A stretch of DNA of 12,551 nucleotides from an uncultured Lachnospiraceae bacterium (GTDB taxonomy: Bacteria > Bacillota > Clostridia > Lachnospirales > Lachnospiraceae). The translations under genes and the position numbers were made by a program. The notes under the pieces are model-generated. The model did no database searches and was not told the DNA's origin. It saw nothing but the letters and a program-made list of their open reading frames with translations. Where the stretch lies: positions 1 to 12,551 of the forward strand of contig CAJTZH010000079.1 of the NCBI GenBank assembly GCA_910584325.1. Direction: 5' to 3'. Shown piece after piece: positions 8,401-12,551 of this stretch; within the stretch, counting starts at the first letter, position 1; every line of letters begins with the position of its first letter.

Positions 8401-8493
8401 GACGATTCCTGGGGGGCGCCTATTGGGGAATTGTACGAATTGGACAGCAGTAAGCCGGTAAAACTAGAATTTTTTGTGAAAGAATTGGATTGA
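5428..8493 (+). CDS. Beta-galactosidase, LacZ type (GH2)
   Basis: This 1021-residue enzyme has the full five-domain LacZ layout: sugar-binding jelly roll (about 45-215), immunoglobulin-like domain (to about 325), TIM barrel (about 330-620), a linking beta domain, and the small-chain domain (about 745-1020). The active site aligns nearly residue for residue with E. coli LacZ: acid/base E467 in WSCGNES (LacZ E461), nucleophile E534 in CEYMHAMGNS (E537), H350 (H357), H389 in TSHYP (H391), magnesium ligands E414 and H416 in NLESH (E416, H418), F598 and N601 (F601, N604), and W995 in GGDDSW (W999). It should hydrolyse terminal beta-galactosides in the cytoplasm; no signal peptide is present. The start is supported by GGAGG 9 nt upstream, inside the preceding gene. 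The context suggests galactose-containing uronic oligosaccharides rather than lactose, but related LacZ-like enzymes in gut bacteria can have other specificities. Confidence 0.93.
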   Translation: MLQNKASLSWLANPEVFAVGREPAHSDHFYFASEKEMEEWKDLGTNCSTSFRQSLDGSWKFFYAENPSMRIVDFYREDYDCSEFDSITVPGHIQLQGYDRCQYINTMYPWDGQEFLRPPVVSETYNPVGSYVRFFDVDEALQGKKLYLSFQGVETAMYVWLNGQFLGYSEDAFSPKEFDIAPYVKNAGNKLAVEVYKRSSASWLEDQDFFRFSGIFREVYIYAVQNVHIRDLKITATLDDAYRDGLFTVQADIVCEEPDKEKNTRAYSVECELRGTEGKTIGLWEGLPEGEIIPDVRQWSAEFPNLYEVILRIRDEKGLMIEAVKERAGFRRFEMKDGLMRLNGKRIMFHGVNRHEFCCESGRVLSYDKMVSDVKCMKENHINAVRTSHYPNQSAWYRLCDEYGIYVIDETNLESHGSWQKMGAVEPSWNVPGNKPEWKEAVLDRAKSMYERDKNHACILIWSCGNESYAGEDILAMAEYFRGQDPHRLVHYEGCVHDRRYADCTDMESRMYAKPKEIVQYLEGNPVKPYISCEYMHAMGNSCGGLLRYQELEERYEKYQGGFIWDFVDQALLTQNENGTKTLKYGGDFDERATDYHFCGNGLLFADRSVTPKMQEVKYLFQDVLIELTKERVTLKNRFLFDDLSDCVMRVWAACEETILYEEMITDIQTPCGGLRSFEIAMDAAPANVREYTINVEIINKNPDSFVHFVREIAREQLILENENYHDSKADIKAEPLTVVEGDVNIGVIDGNTRYLFSLCEGGPVSLCVNGREHIYRAPKLSFWRALTDNDLGGKSGYDRAGWMTAGLFAKVERIEKSIESRNPFVRYHFLLPGITDGKAVISYEFDDRNLLKVTAEFTGTKELYEMPLFAVDFMLKGDYHRFRYYGKGPMECQNDREEGAFLGVYESTARENVTRNLRPQECGNRTGVRYVKVYNEKGQGLMFIADKTPFEMSVLPYSAYELENAWHQEELADSKYTWVRICACQRGVGGDDSWGAPIGELYELDSSKPVKLEFFVKELD

Positions 8494-8517
8494 CATTTTT
8501 TTGCCAAATCATATAAT
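8490..8517 (+). promoter_or_regulatory. Sigma-A-type promoter for the MATE gene, overlapping the GH2 stop codon
   Basis: TTGACA at 8490-8495 and TATAAT at 8512-8517 are both perfect consensus hexamers separated by 16 bp. The TGA stop of the GH2 gene (8491-8493) lies inside the -35 box. Transcription should start near 8524, giving a leader of about 29 nt before the MATE start at 8553. Confidence 0.85.
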
Positions 8518-8552
8518 GAATAAAATTGTATATAAAGACGAGGTTTTTCATT

Positions 8553-9926
8553 ATGCAGAGCGTAAAAGAGAAAAGGAATGTTACGAGAGATTTGACGGAA
8601 GGCAGCCCGATGAAGCTGATTTTAGGGTTTGCCGTTCCAATGTTATTCGGATTTTTGTTTCAGCAGTTTTATAATCTTGTCGACACGATGATTGTAGGAA
8701 AATTTCTGGGAGCGGATGCGCTGGCAGCGGTAGGTTCCACAGGTTCCGTAAATTTTCTCGTCATCGGGTTTTGCATGGGAATCTGCAACGGATTTGTGAT
8801 TCCGGTTGCGCAGCAGTTTGGCGCAAAGAATTACCGGAACCTGAGAAAATATGTGGCGAACGGTACATATCTGTGCGTGGGATTTTCCGTGGTAATTACG
8901 TTTGCTACGGCGGTGTTTGCGAGAGAAATACTGGCGCTGATGAAAACACCGGGAGATATTTTCGAGAGTGCGTATATTTATATTGTGATTATTTTTTGGG
9001 GCATACCGGCGACGATGCTCTATAATATGACGTCCGGTATTATCCGTTCTCTCGGTGACAGTAAGACGCCCGTTATTTTTCTTGCGCTGTCGTCAGGTAT
9101 CAATATTGTGCTTGATATTGTATTGATTTATTATGTGAAAATGGGGGTGGCAGGAGCCGCGGTGGCGACGGTTGTTTCGCAGGCGGTTTCCGGCGTGGGG
9201 TGTCTTGTTTTTATGAGGCGCCGTTTTGATATCCTCAGGATGAACCGGGAAGAAAAACGGTTTGACAGGCAGTTCGCGGCAATTTTATGCGGCATGGGGA
9301 TTCCTATGGGCTTACAGTATTCGATTACCGCAATCGGAAGCGTAATACTTCAGACAGCGGTGAACAGCCTCGGTACGGTTTATGTGGCGTCGGTTACGGC
9401 AGGCTCAAAGCTTTCGATGTTTTTCTGCTGTCCGTTTGACGCGCTGGGTTCGACGATGGCAACATACGGCGGGCAGAATGTAGGGGCCGGGAAACTGGAC
9501 AGAATCGGAAAAGGGTTAAAAGACTGTACGGTTCTTGGCGCCGCTTATTCGGTGTTTGCGTTAGGAATACTTGTATTATTCGGGAAGCGGCTTACGCTGT
9601 TATTTGTCAGCAGTGGGGATGTGGAGATTATCGGATACGCATACAGGTTTCTTCTTGCGAATTGCACGTTTTATTTTCCGTTGGCGATAGTCAATATATT
9701 CCGTTTTTTGATTCAGGGGATGGGGTTCAGCCAGTTTGCCATTCTTGCAGGCGTGTTCGAGATGGCGGCAAGAACCGTTACCGGATTTATTTTAGTTCCG
9801 CTGTGGGGTTACGGCGCGGCATGTTTTGGAAACGCGATGGCATGGATTTTTGCGGATATTTTCCTGATACCGGCTTACTTTATCTGCATGAAACGGCTTC
9901 GGAAGAAATTTAGGCCGGCTGTTTAA
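8553..9926 (+). CDS. MATE family multidrug/cation efflux transporter
   Basis: This 457-residue protein has about twelve hydrophobic segments and is normal in length for bacterial MATE exporters, which use a sodium or proton gradient to expel cationic drugs or metabolites. The N-terminus carries the family pattern EGSPMKLILGFAVPMLFGFL, then NLVDTMIVGKFLG and ADALAAVG. The mid-protein has a matching repeat start (GIPMGLQYSITAIG), reflecting the two six-helix halves. A longer frame could begin at TTG 8526, but the ATG at 8553 is preferred: a weak ACGAGG site ends 9 nt before it, and the longer version would begin almost at the predicted transcription start. The gene has its own promoter, so it need not belong to the sugar operon, although no terminator separates them. 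The transported compound cannot be read from the sequence. Confidence 0.93.
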   Translation: MQSVKEKRNVTRDLTEGSPMKLILGFAVPMLFGFLFQQFYNLVDTMIVGKFLGADALAAVGSTGSVNFLVIGFCMGICNGFVIPVAQQFGAKNYRNLRKYVANGTYLCVGFSVVITFATAVFAREILALMKTPGDIFESAYIYIVIIFWGIPATMLYNMTSGIIRSLGDSKTPVIFLALSSGINIVLDIVLIYYVKMGVAGAAVATVVSQAVSGVGCLVFMRRRFDILRMNREEKRFDRQFAAILCGMGIPMGLQYSITAIGSVILQTAVNSLGTVYVASVTAGSKLSMFFCCPFDALGSTMATYGGQNVGAGKLDRIGKGLKDCTVLGAAYSVFALGILVLFGKRLTLLFVSSGDVEIIGYAYRFLLANCTFYFPLAIVNIFRFLIQGMGFSQFAILAGVFEMAARTVTGFILVPLWGYGAACFGNAMAWIFADIFLIPAYFICMKRLRKKFRPAV

Positions 9927-9959
9927 TCTGTTTTTAATGAGATATTAATGTAAAAAAGA

Positions 9960-9988
9960 TGGAAAGTACTGAGCAAATTATGTATAAT
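9960..9988 (+). promoter_or_regulatory. Probable promoter for the gene at 10060
   Basis: A perfect TATAAT at 9983-9988 is preceded, at 17 bp spacing, by TGGAAA (9960-9965, four of six matches to the -35 consensus). It lies in the 133-nt AT-rich gap after the MATE gene. I see no convincing terminator in that gap, so readthrough from the MATE gene is also possible. Confidence 0.6.
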
Positions 9989-10059
9989 AAATTTAGTGCA
10001 TATGGTTGGAATTTTGTAGGACAATATCAAAATCCTGCCGGCGGAGGAGACGATTTATT

Positions 10060-10908
10060 ATGACATGGTTAATTGTTTTGCTATTGATAGGCTACGCGGT
10101 GAAAGGGGACCGGAATAATTTCTTTACGGGAAAACAGTTTAATACGTTAAAAAAGTGGATAATTGGAATTTTTCTGGTCAGTATATTCTCGTCGTTTATT
10201 CCTTCGCTTTTAATCGCTTCTTTTGCGCTTTCACCGGTTTTGCTGCCGATTATTATTGTGGCGGTGATAGTTTCAAAAAAGAAGAAGAAGAAGAAGGAGG
10301 ATACTGTGCAGCGGGGGGGCAGCGTCAACCAGAAGAACGATACGTCAGGTTCTTATTATGGGTATGGAAACGCGCCGAAGCGTACTGTCAGCAGCATACT
10401 TCCAAGAGAAGCCTCCAAACGGCGTAAGATAATCGAGAAGTTTAATAAAAAGTATGAGTTGTATCTGACGGAGAGTCAGATACAGCGGATTGTAGACGCT
10501 TCCTACTATTCGGTAGAGTGGGAAAAGGAAATCGCCGACATGAATAAGGAATATAATTCCGTCTACGAGTGGTTTCAGGGACAGACGGGGTGGCTGCGCG
10601 CTTATTTGAAGGTTTTCAAGGTACAGAGCGTGTGTTCCGATTTTGGGCAGCAGAAACAGATATGCTTTTCGGAGTTTGACCAGGTGTTCCGCGAGATAAA
10701 CTTTGCGTCTTATTATTCACAGGATGAGGCGATTCGTGATATGAACGATAAATTCTTTACGGATTTCAATGATATTTCGTTTATGATAGCTTACCGCTTC
10801 CTTGAGTCAAACGGCAGGAAGTATGATTTGACGAAGAGAAATGTTATTAAGAATGAAAGCGAGACGGATATTCTCGCGCGTAAGTATGACAGGATGCCGT
10901 CGCATTAA
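10060..10908 (+). CDS. Unrecognised membrane-anchored protein with a soluble C-terminal domain
   Basis: I do not recognise a family for this 282-residue protein. The start is placed at ATG 10060, behind a GGAGGAG site at 10043-10049; a longer frame from TTG 10006 would place that site inside the gene. Residues 3-14 form a short hydrophobic segment and residues 33-71 a long one (one or two membrane helices). Then come seven consecutive lysines (73-79), which by the positive-inside rule should leave the remaining 200 or so residues in the cytoplasm. After a low-complexity linker (about 84-115), residues 118-282 look like a compact, mainly helical domain rich in charged and aromatic residues, with no catalytic motif I can name. 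The gene is followed by a strong bidirectional terminator and so is probably monocistronic. An internal ribosome binding site at 10294 is noted separately. Confidence 0.8.
   Translation: MTWLIVLLLIGYAVKGDRNNFFTGKQFNTLKKWIIGIFLVSIFSSFIPSLLIASFALSPVLLPIIIVAVIVSKKKKKKKEDTVQRGGSVNQKNDTSGSYYGYGNAPKRTVSSILPREASKRRKIIEKFNKKYELYLTESQIQRIVDASYYSVEWEKEIADMNKEYNSVYEWFQGQTGWLRAYLKVFKVQSVCSDFGQQKQICFSEFDQVFREINFASYYSQDEAIRDMNDKFFTDFNDISFMIAYRFLESNGRKYDLTKRNVIKNESETDILARKYDRMPSH
10294..10308 (+). promoter_or_regulatory. Internal Shine-Dalgarno plus in-frame GTG within the gene at 10060
   Basis: AAGGAGG at 10294-10300 is followed 5 nt later by GTG at 10306-10308, which is codon 83 of the surrounding gene. 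Initiation there would give a 200-residue soluble version lacking the membrane segments and the lysine run. The purine-rich sequence could equally be a by-product of Lys-Glu codons, so use of this start is unproven. Confidence 0.4.
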
Positions 10909-10917
10909 ATGTGTATG

Positions 10918-10970
10918 AAAAAAGCCTCATGTAATCAGGATAGTCTTATTACATGAGGCTTTATGTTTTA
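10918..10970. terminator. Bidirectional intrinsic terminator between convergent genes
   Basis: AAAGCCTCATGTAAT at 10921-10935 is perfectly complementary to ATTACATGAGGCTTT at 10948-10962, a 15-bp stem with a 12-nt loop. On the minus strand the stem is followed by an uninterrupted T6 run (the A run at 10918-10923). On the plus strand it is followed by a broken T-rich tract. It serves both the gene ending at 10908 and the minus-strand gene ending at 10968. Confidence 0.92.
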
Positions 10971-11252
10971 TTTTCTCTTTTTTACTGCCTCTGTTAGGAG
11001 ATATTCTATCTGACTGTTAATGGAGCGGTAATCGTCTTCTGCCCACTGCGCAAGTTGATTCCAAAGACTGGGGGAGAGGCGCAGCAAAATCTGCTTTTTT
11101 GCTTTCTCTTTTTCTTTGATGGTCTTTTCTTTTTGCAGAATTTCCTGTTCCATCTGATGAATACGTTCGAGCCTCTCCTGCAGGGCTTTTTCTTTTTCAT
11201 CAAATAGGGCATCGCTTGGTGATGTCTCTATTTTTTCTAATTTATCAGCCAT
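10968..11252 (-). CDS. Small coiled-coil plus ribbon-helix-helix (Arc-like) protein
   Basis: The 94-residue product has two parts. Residues 14-53 are almost entirely Glu, Lys, Gln, Leu and Ile in a heptad-like arrangement, predicting a long coiled coil. Residues 54-92 fit a ribbon-helix-helix DNA-binding fold: strand QILLRLS (54-60), helix A from P61 (SLWNQLAQWAED), a turn with S77-I78-N79, and helix B (QIEYLLTEAV). The S-I-N turn and the strand with alternating hydrophobic residues are typical of Arc/CopG-like regulators. The start ATG at 11252 has a GGAG site 7 nt upstream, and the gene follows the SPFH gene by 16 nt in the same operon. It may regulate its own promoter, where 11-bp-phased half-sites are present. 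Alternatively the coiled coil may bind the SPFH complex. DNA binding is inferred from fold similarity only. Confidence 0.8.
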   Translation of the reverse strand: MADKLEKIETSPSDALFDEKEKALQERLERIHQMEQEILQKEKTIKEKEKAKKQILLRLSPSLWNQLAQWAEDDYRSINSQIEYLLTEAVKKRK

Positions 11253-11268
11253 ATTTTACTCCGCTTTC

Positions 11269-12249
11269 TTAATAGATGCTGCCGCTGTTGACAATCGGCT
11301 GCGCATCCTTGTTTCCGCAAAGAACGACCAGGAGGTTGCTGACCATGGCGGCTTTGCGTTCTTCGTCAAGAACGACGATATCTTCCTCACCTAGCTGGTC
11401 AATCGCCATTTTTACCATACTGACGGCGCCTTCGACAATTTTCTGCCTTGCGGCGATAATGGCGACAGCCTGTTGTTTTTGCAGCATGGCAGCGGCAATT
11501 TCTTCGGAATAGGCGAGGTTGGTGATGCGGACTTCTTCAATAACAAGACCGGCGTTTCGTACCTTTTCAAGGAGTTCGGCGGTCATCGTCTCGGCAATTT
11601 CCTGGCTGCTGCCGCGCAGTGTTTTTTCGTCGGTATCTTCCTCCATTGTGTCATACGGATACAGTCGTGCGATGTTGCGGATAACGGAATCACACTGGAC
11701 GGAGAGAAATTTATTGTAGTTTTCCACGTTCAGTACCGCCGTTGTCGGGTCCTCGACATGCCAGATTACGTTGACGCCGATAATAATCGGGTTGCCCAGA
11801 GCGTCGTTGACTTTCTGTTTGGTGTTGATTAAGGTCATCGTTTTTAGAGAAATTTTCTTGGTGAATGTGTTGACCGCGACGTTATTTTCTCCGTTAGCCT
11901 TAATGGAAATTGAATTTGTTACCGCCGGGTTGATTGCCGTACAGAACGGATTTACAAAATAGTATCCCGGTTCTTTTAATGTGCCGTAATATCTGCCGAA
12001 TAGTGTAAAAACAAGCGCTTCATTCGGATTGATGTTCTTTAAGCCGCCGCATAATATGCAAAATACAATCCAGCCCACGATGCCTGCGCCGAGCAAAATG
12101 CCTCCGGCAACGTAATGCATGCTGCTAAGGTCAATCACTCCAAACACGAAGGCCGCGGTTGAGAGAATTAATCCCAGCAGAATTGTTAAAAGCATGACGA
12201 TACCGTTCGACGCGGGCGCTGTTTTCTCTGTAATATGTTTATGTTCCAT
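11269..12249 (-). CDS. SPFH/Band 7 domain membrane protein
   Basis: This 326-residue protein starts with two membrane helices (about residues 17-38 and 47-66), followed by a Band 7 domain (about 71-260). The start of the domain shows the pattern INPNEALVFTLFGRYYGTLKEPGYYFVNPF. Later come a helical segment with EEVRITNLAYSEEIAAAMLQKQQA and AARQKIVEGA, characteristic of SPFH proteins related to stomatin and prohibitin. Family members form ring-like oligomers on the inner membrane and organise or protect membrane protein complexes; the client here is unknown. The start is the ATG at 12249, which has a perfect AGGAGGT site 6 nt upstream. An in-frame ATG at 12276 lacks a ribosome binding site. It is the first gene of a two-gene operon with the ribbon-helix-helix protein. 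Confidence 0.9.
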   Translation of the reverse strand: MEHKHITEKTAPASNGIVMLLTILLGLILSTAAFVFGVIDLSSMHYVAGGILLGAGIVGWIVFCILCGGLKNINPNEALVFTLFGRYYGTLKEPGYYFVNPFCTAINPAVTNSISIKANGENNVAVNTFTKKISLKTMTLINTKQKVNDALGNPIIIGVNVIWHVEDPTTAVLNVENYNKFLSVQCDSVIRNIARLYPYDTMEEDTDEKTLRGSSQEIAETMTAELLEKVRNAGLVIEEVRITNLAYSEEIAAAMLQKQQAVAIIAARQKIVEGAVSMVKMAIDQLGEEDIVVLDEERKAAMVSNLLVVLCGNKDAQPIVNSGSIY

Positions 12250-12255
12250 ATTGAT

Positions 12256-12262
12256 ACCTCCT
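12256..12262 (-). promoter_or_regulatory. Shine-Dalgarno AGGAGGT that fixes the SPFH start
   Basis: On the minus strand AGGAGGT ends 6 nt before the ATG at 12249. It sits downstream of the alternative ATG at 12276, and so argues that translation begins at 12249. Confidence 0.8.
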
Positions 12263-12284
12263 GATGGATTCACCATCTATAAAA

Positions 12285-12314
12285 TGATATTATTTTGATA
12301 TCATTAGTATATCA
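12285..12314. repeat. 11-bp-phased TGATAT/ATATCA half-sites, operator-like
   Basis: On the plus strand TGATAT occurs at 12285-12290 and 12296-12301, and its reverse complement ATATCA at 12298-12303 and 12309-12314. Each like pair is spaced exactly 11 bp, and the middle copies merge into the palindrome TGATATCA (12296-12303). There is also an 8-bp inverted repeat, AATGATAT (12283-12290) with ATATCATT (12298-12305). The array covers the predicted transcription start and overlaps the -10 box of the SPFH promoter, as expected for a repressor site. Confidence 0.65.
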
Positions 12315-12334
12315 ATAAATGTAATGAGTGTCAA
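12306..12334 (-). promoter_or_regulatory. Sigma-A-type promoter of the SPFH operon
   Basis: Read on the minus strand, TTGACA (12334-12329) is separated by 17 bp from TATACT (12311-12306). This is a consensus -35 box with optimal spacing and a -10 box matching five of six positions. Transcription should start near 12299, leaving a leader of about 50 nt before the ATG at 12249. Confidence 0.85.
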
Positions 12335-12351
12335 GAGCAAATTAAAATTTA

Positions 12352-12551
12352 TTATTCGGAAGAATATGGAAACCCGGAAAAAGAATAAAACCGTTTTGCG
12401 TCATAAATACTATCCGTAAAGGAAGGTAAATAAGAATGGTTCAGACCGGTTTTTTTATATTTGTAATTTGTTCCGTTTTCGGATGGGGGATCATTCCCGC
12501 CTGCCCGGTACGGGCCTCCCACAAACTGCAATGCATAGCTTACCACATTCT
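12352..12551 (-). pseudogene. NlpC/P60-like fragment, apparently broken before the catalytic cysteine
   Basis: A minus-strand frame is open from the window edge to a TAA at 12352-12354. Its first readable residues, NVVSYALQFVGGPYRAGGNDP, match the conserved opening of NlpC/P60 cell-wall peptidase domains, in which a segment of the type ALQFVGxPYxxGG precedes the catalytic DCSGF motif. Here that motif never appears. The sequence changes into about 43 Ser-, Tyr- and Lys-rich residues of no recognisable family, and the DNA becomes AT-rich. The other two minus-strand frames do not restore the motif nearby. The best explanation is a 3'-truncated or recombined gene whose 5' part lies outside the window; an intact gene with a divergent tail is less likely. 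Confidence 0.45.

Noticed and set aside
10006..10059. TTG at 10006 adding an 18-residue Arg-rich N-terminus
   Set aside because: The GGAGGAG at 10043-10049 would then lie inside the gene. The ATG at 10060 starts directly at the hydrophobic segment and is correctly spaced.
11276..11962. Several plus-strand frames opposite the SPFH gene
   Set aside because: They are antisense to a clear Band 7 protein and show no ribosome binding site or recognisable domain.
12250..12276. ATG at 12276 as the SPFH start
   Set aside because: It has no ribosome binding site, whereas AGGAGGT lies 6 nt before the ATG at 12249.
12503..12515. GCCCG-GTA-CGGGC mini-hairpin near the right edge
   Set aside because: The stem is only 5 bp, lies inside the conserved NlpC/P60-like coding segment and has no T tract, so it is probably incidental.

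Overview
The window looks like a chromosomal segment of a gut-type Firmicute, most likely a Lachnospiraceae-like member of the Clostridia. This rests on moderate GC content with AT-rich intergenic gaps, strong AGGAGG ribosome binding sites, near-consensus sigma-A promoters, a DUF624/YesL-type membrane protein inside a sugar operon, and the general appearance of the proteins. No rRNA, tRNA, insertion sequence, integrase or CRISPR array is visible, so the taxonomic call is an inference.

Positions 1-8493 (+ strand) are the downstream part of a carbohydrate-uptake and degradation operon. The order is: the tail of a MalF-type ABC permease, a MalG-type permease, a hairpin with a T tract, a GH88 unsaturated glucuronyl hydrolase, a DUF624 membrane protein, a DUF2264 protein, a 263-residue protein with a discoidin-like C-terminal domain, and a LacZ-type GH2 beta-galactosidase. 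Gaps after the hairpin are 27 nt or less, and two junctions overlap by exactly 14 nt. None of the four soluble products has a signal peptide. The simplest reading is that uronic-acid-containing oligosaccharides, cut outside the cell by a lyase not seen here, are imported by the ABC system and taken apart in the cytoplasm. GH88 would remove the 4,5-unsaturated uronate, GH2 would remove beta-galactose, and DUF2264 would cleave a further, unproven linkage. The substrate-binding protein, the ATPase, the lyase and any regulator must lie upstream or elsewhere.

Positions 8490-9926 carry a MATE-family exporter behind its own strong promoter, whose -35 box contains the GH2 stop codon. Positions 9927-10908 carry an unrecognised membrane-anchored protein. 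It has a run of seven lysines after its membrane segments and, inside the gene, a perfect Shine-Dalgarno followed by an in-frame GTG, which could produce a soluble second form.

A strong bidirectional terminator (about 10918-10970) separates this from a convergent minus-strand operon: an SPFH/Band 7 membrane protein (12249-11269) followed by a small coiled-coil plus ribbon-helix-helix protein (11252-10968). Its promoter (TTGACA-17-TATACT on the minus strand) is overlaid by TGATAT/ATATCA half-sites repeating every 11 bp, a plausible operator for the ribbon-helix-helix protein. The right edge (12352-12551, minus strand) holds a reading frame that starts like an NlpC/P60 peptidase domain but loses that similarity before the catalytic cysteine, so it is probably a degraded gene.
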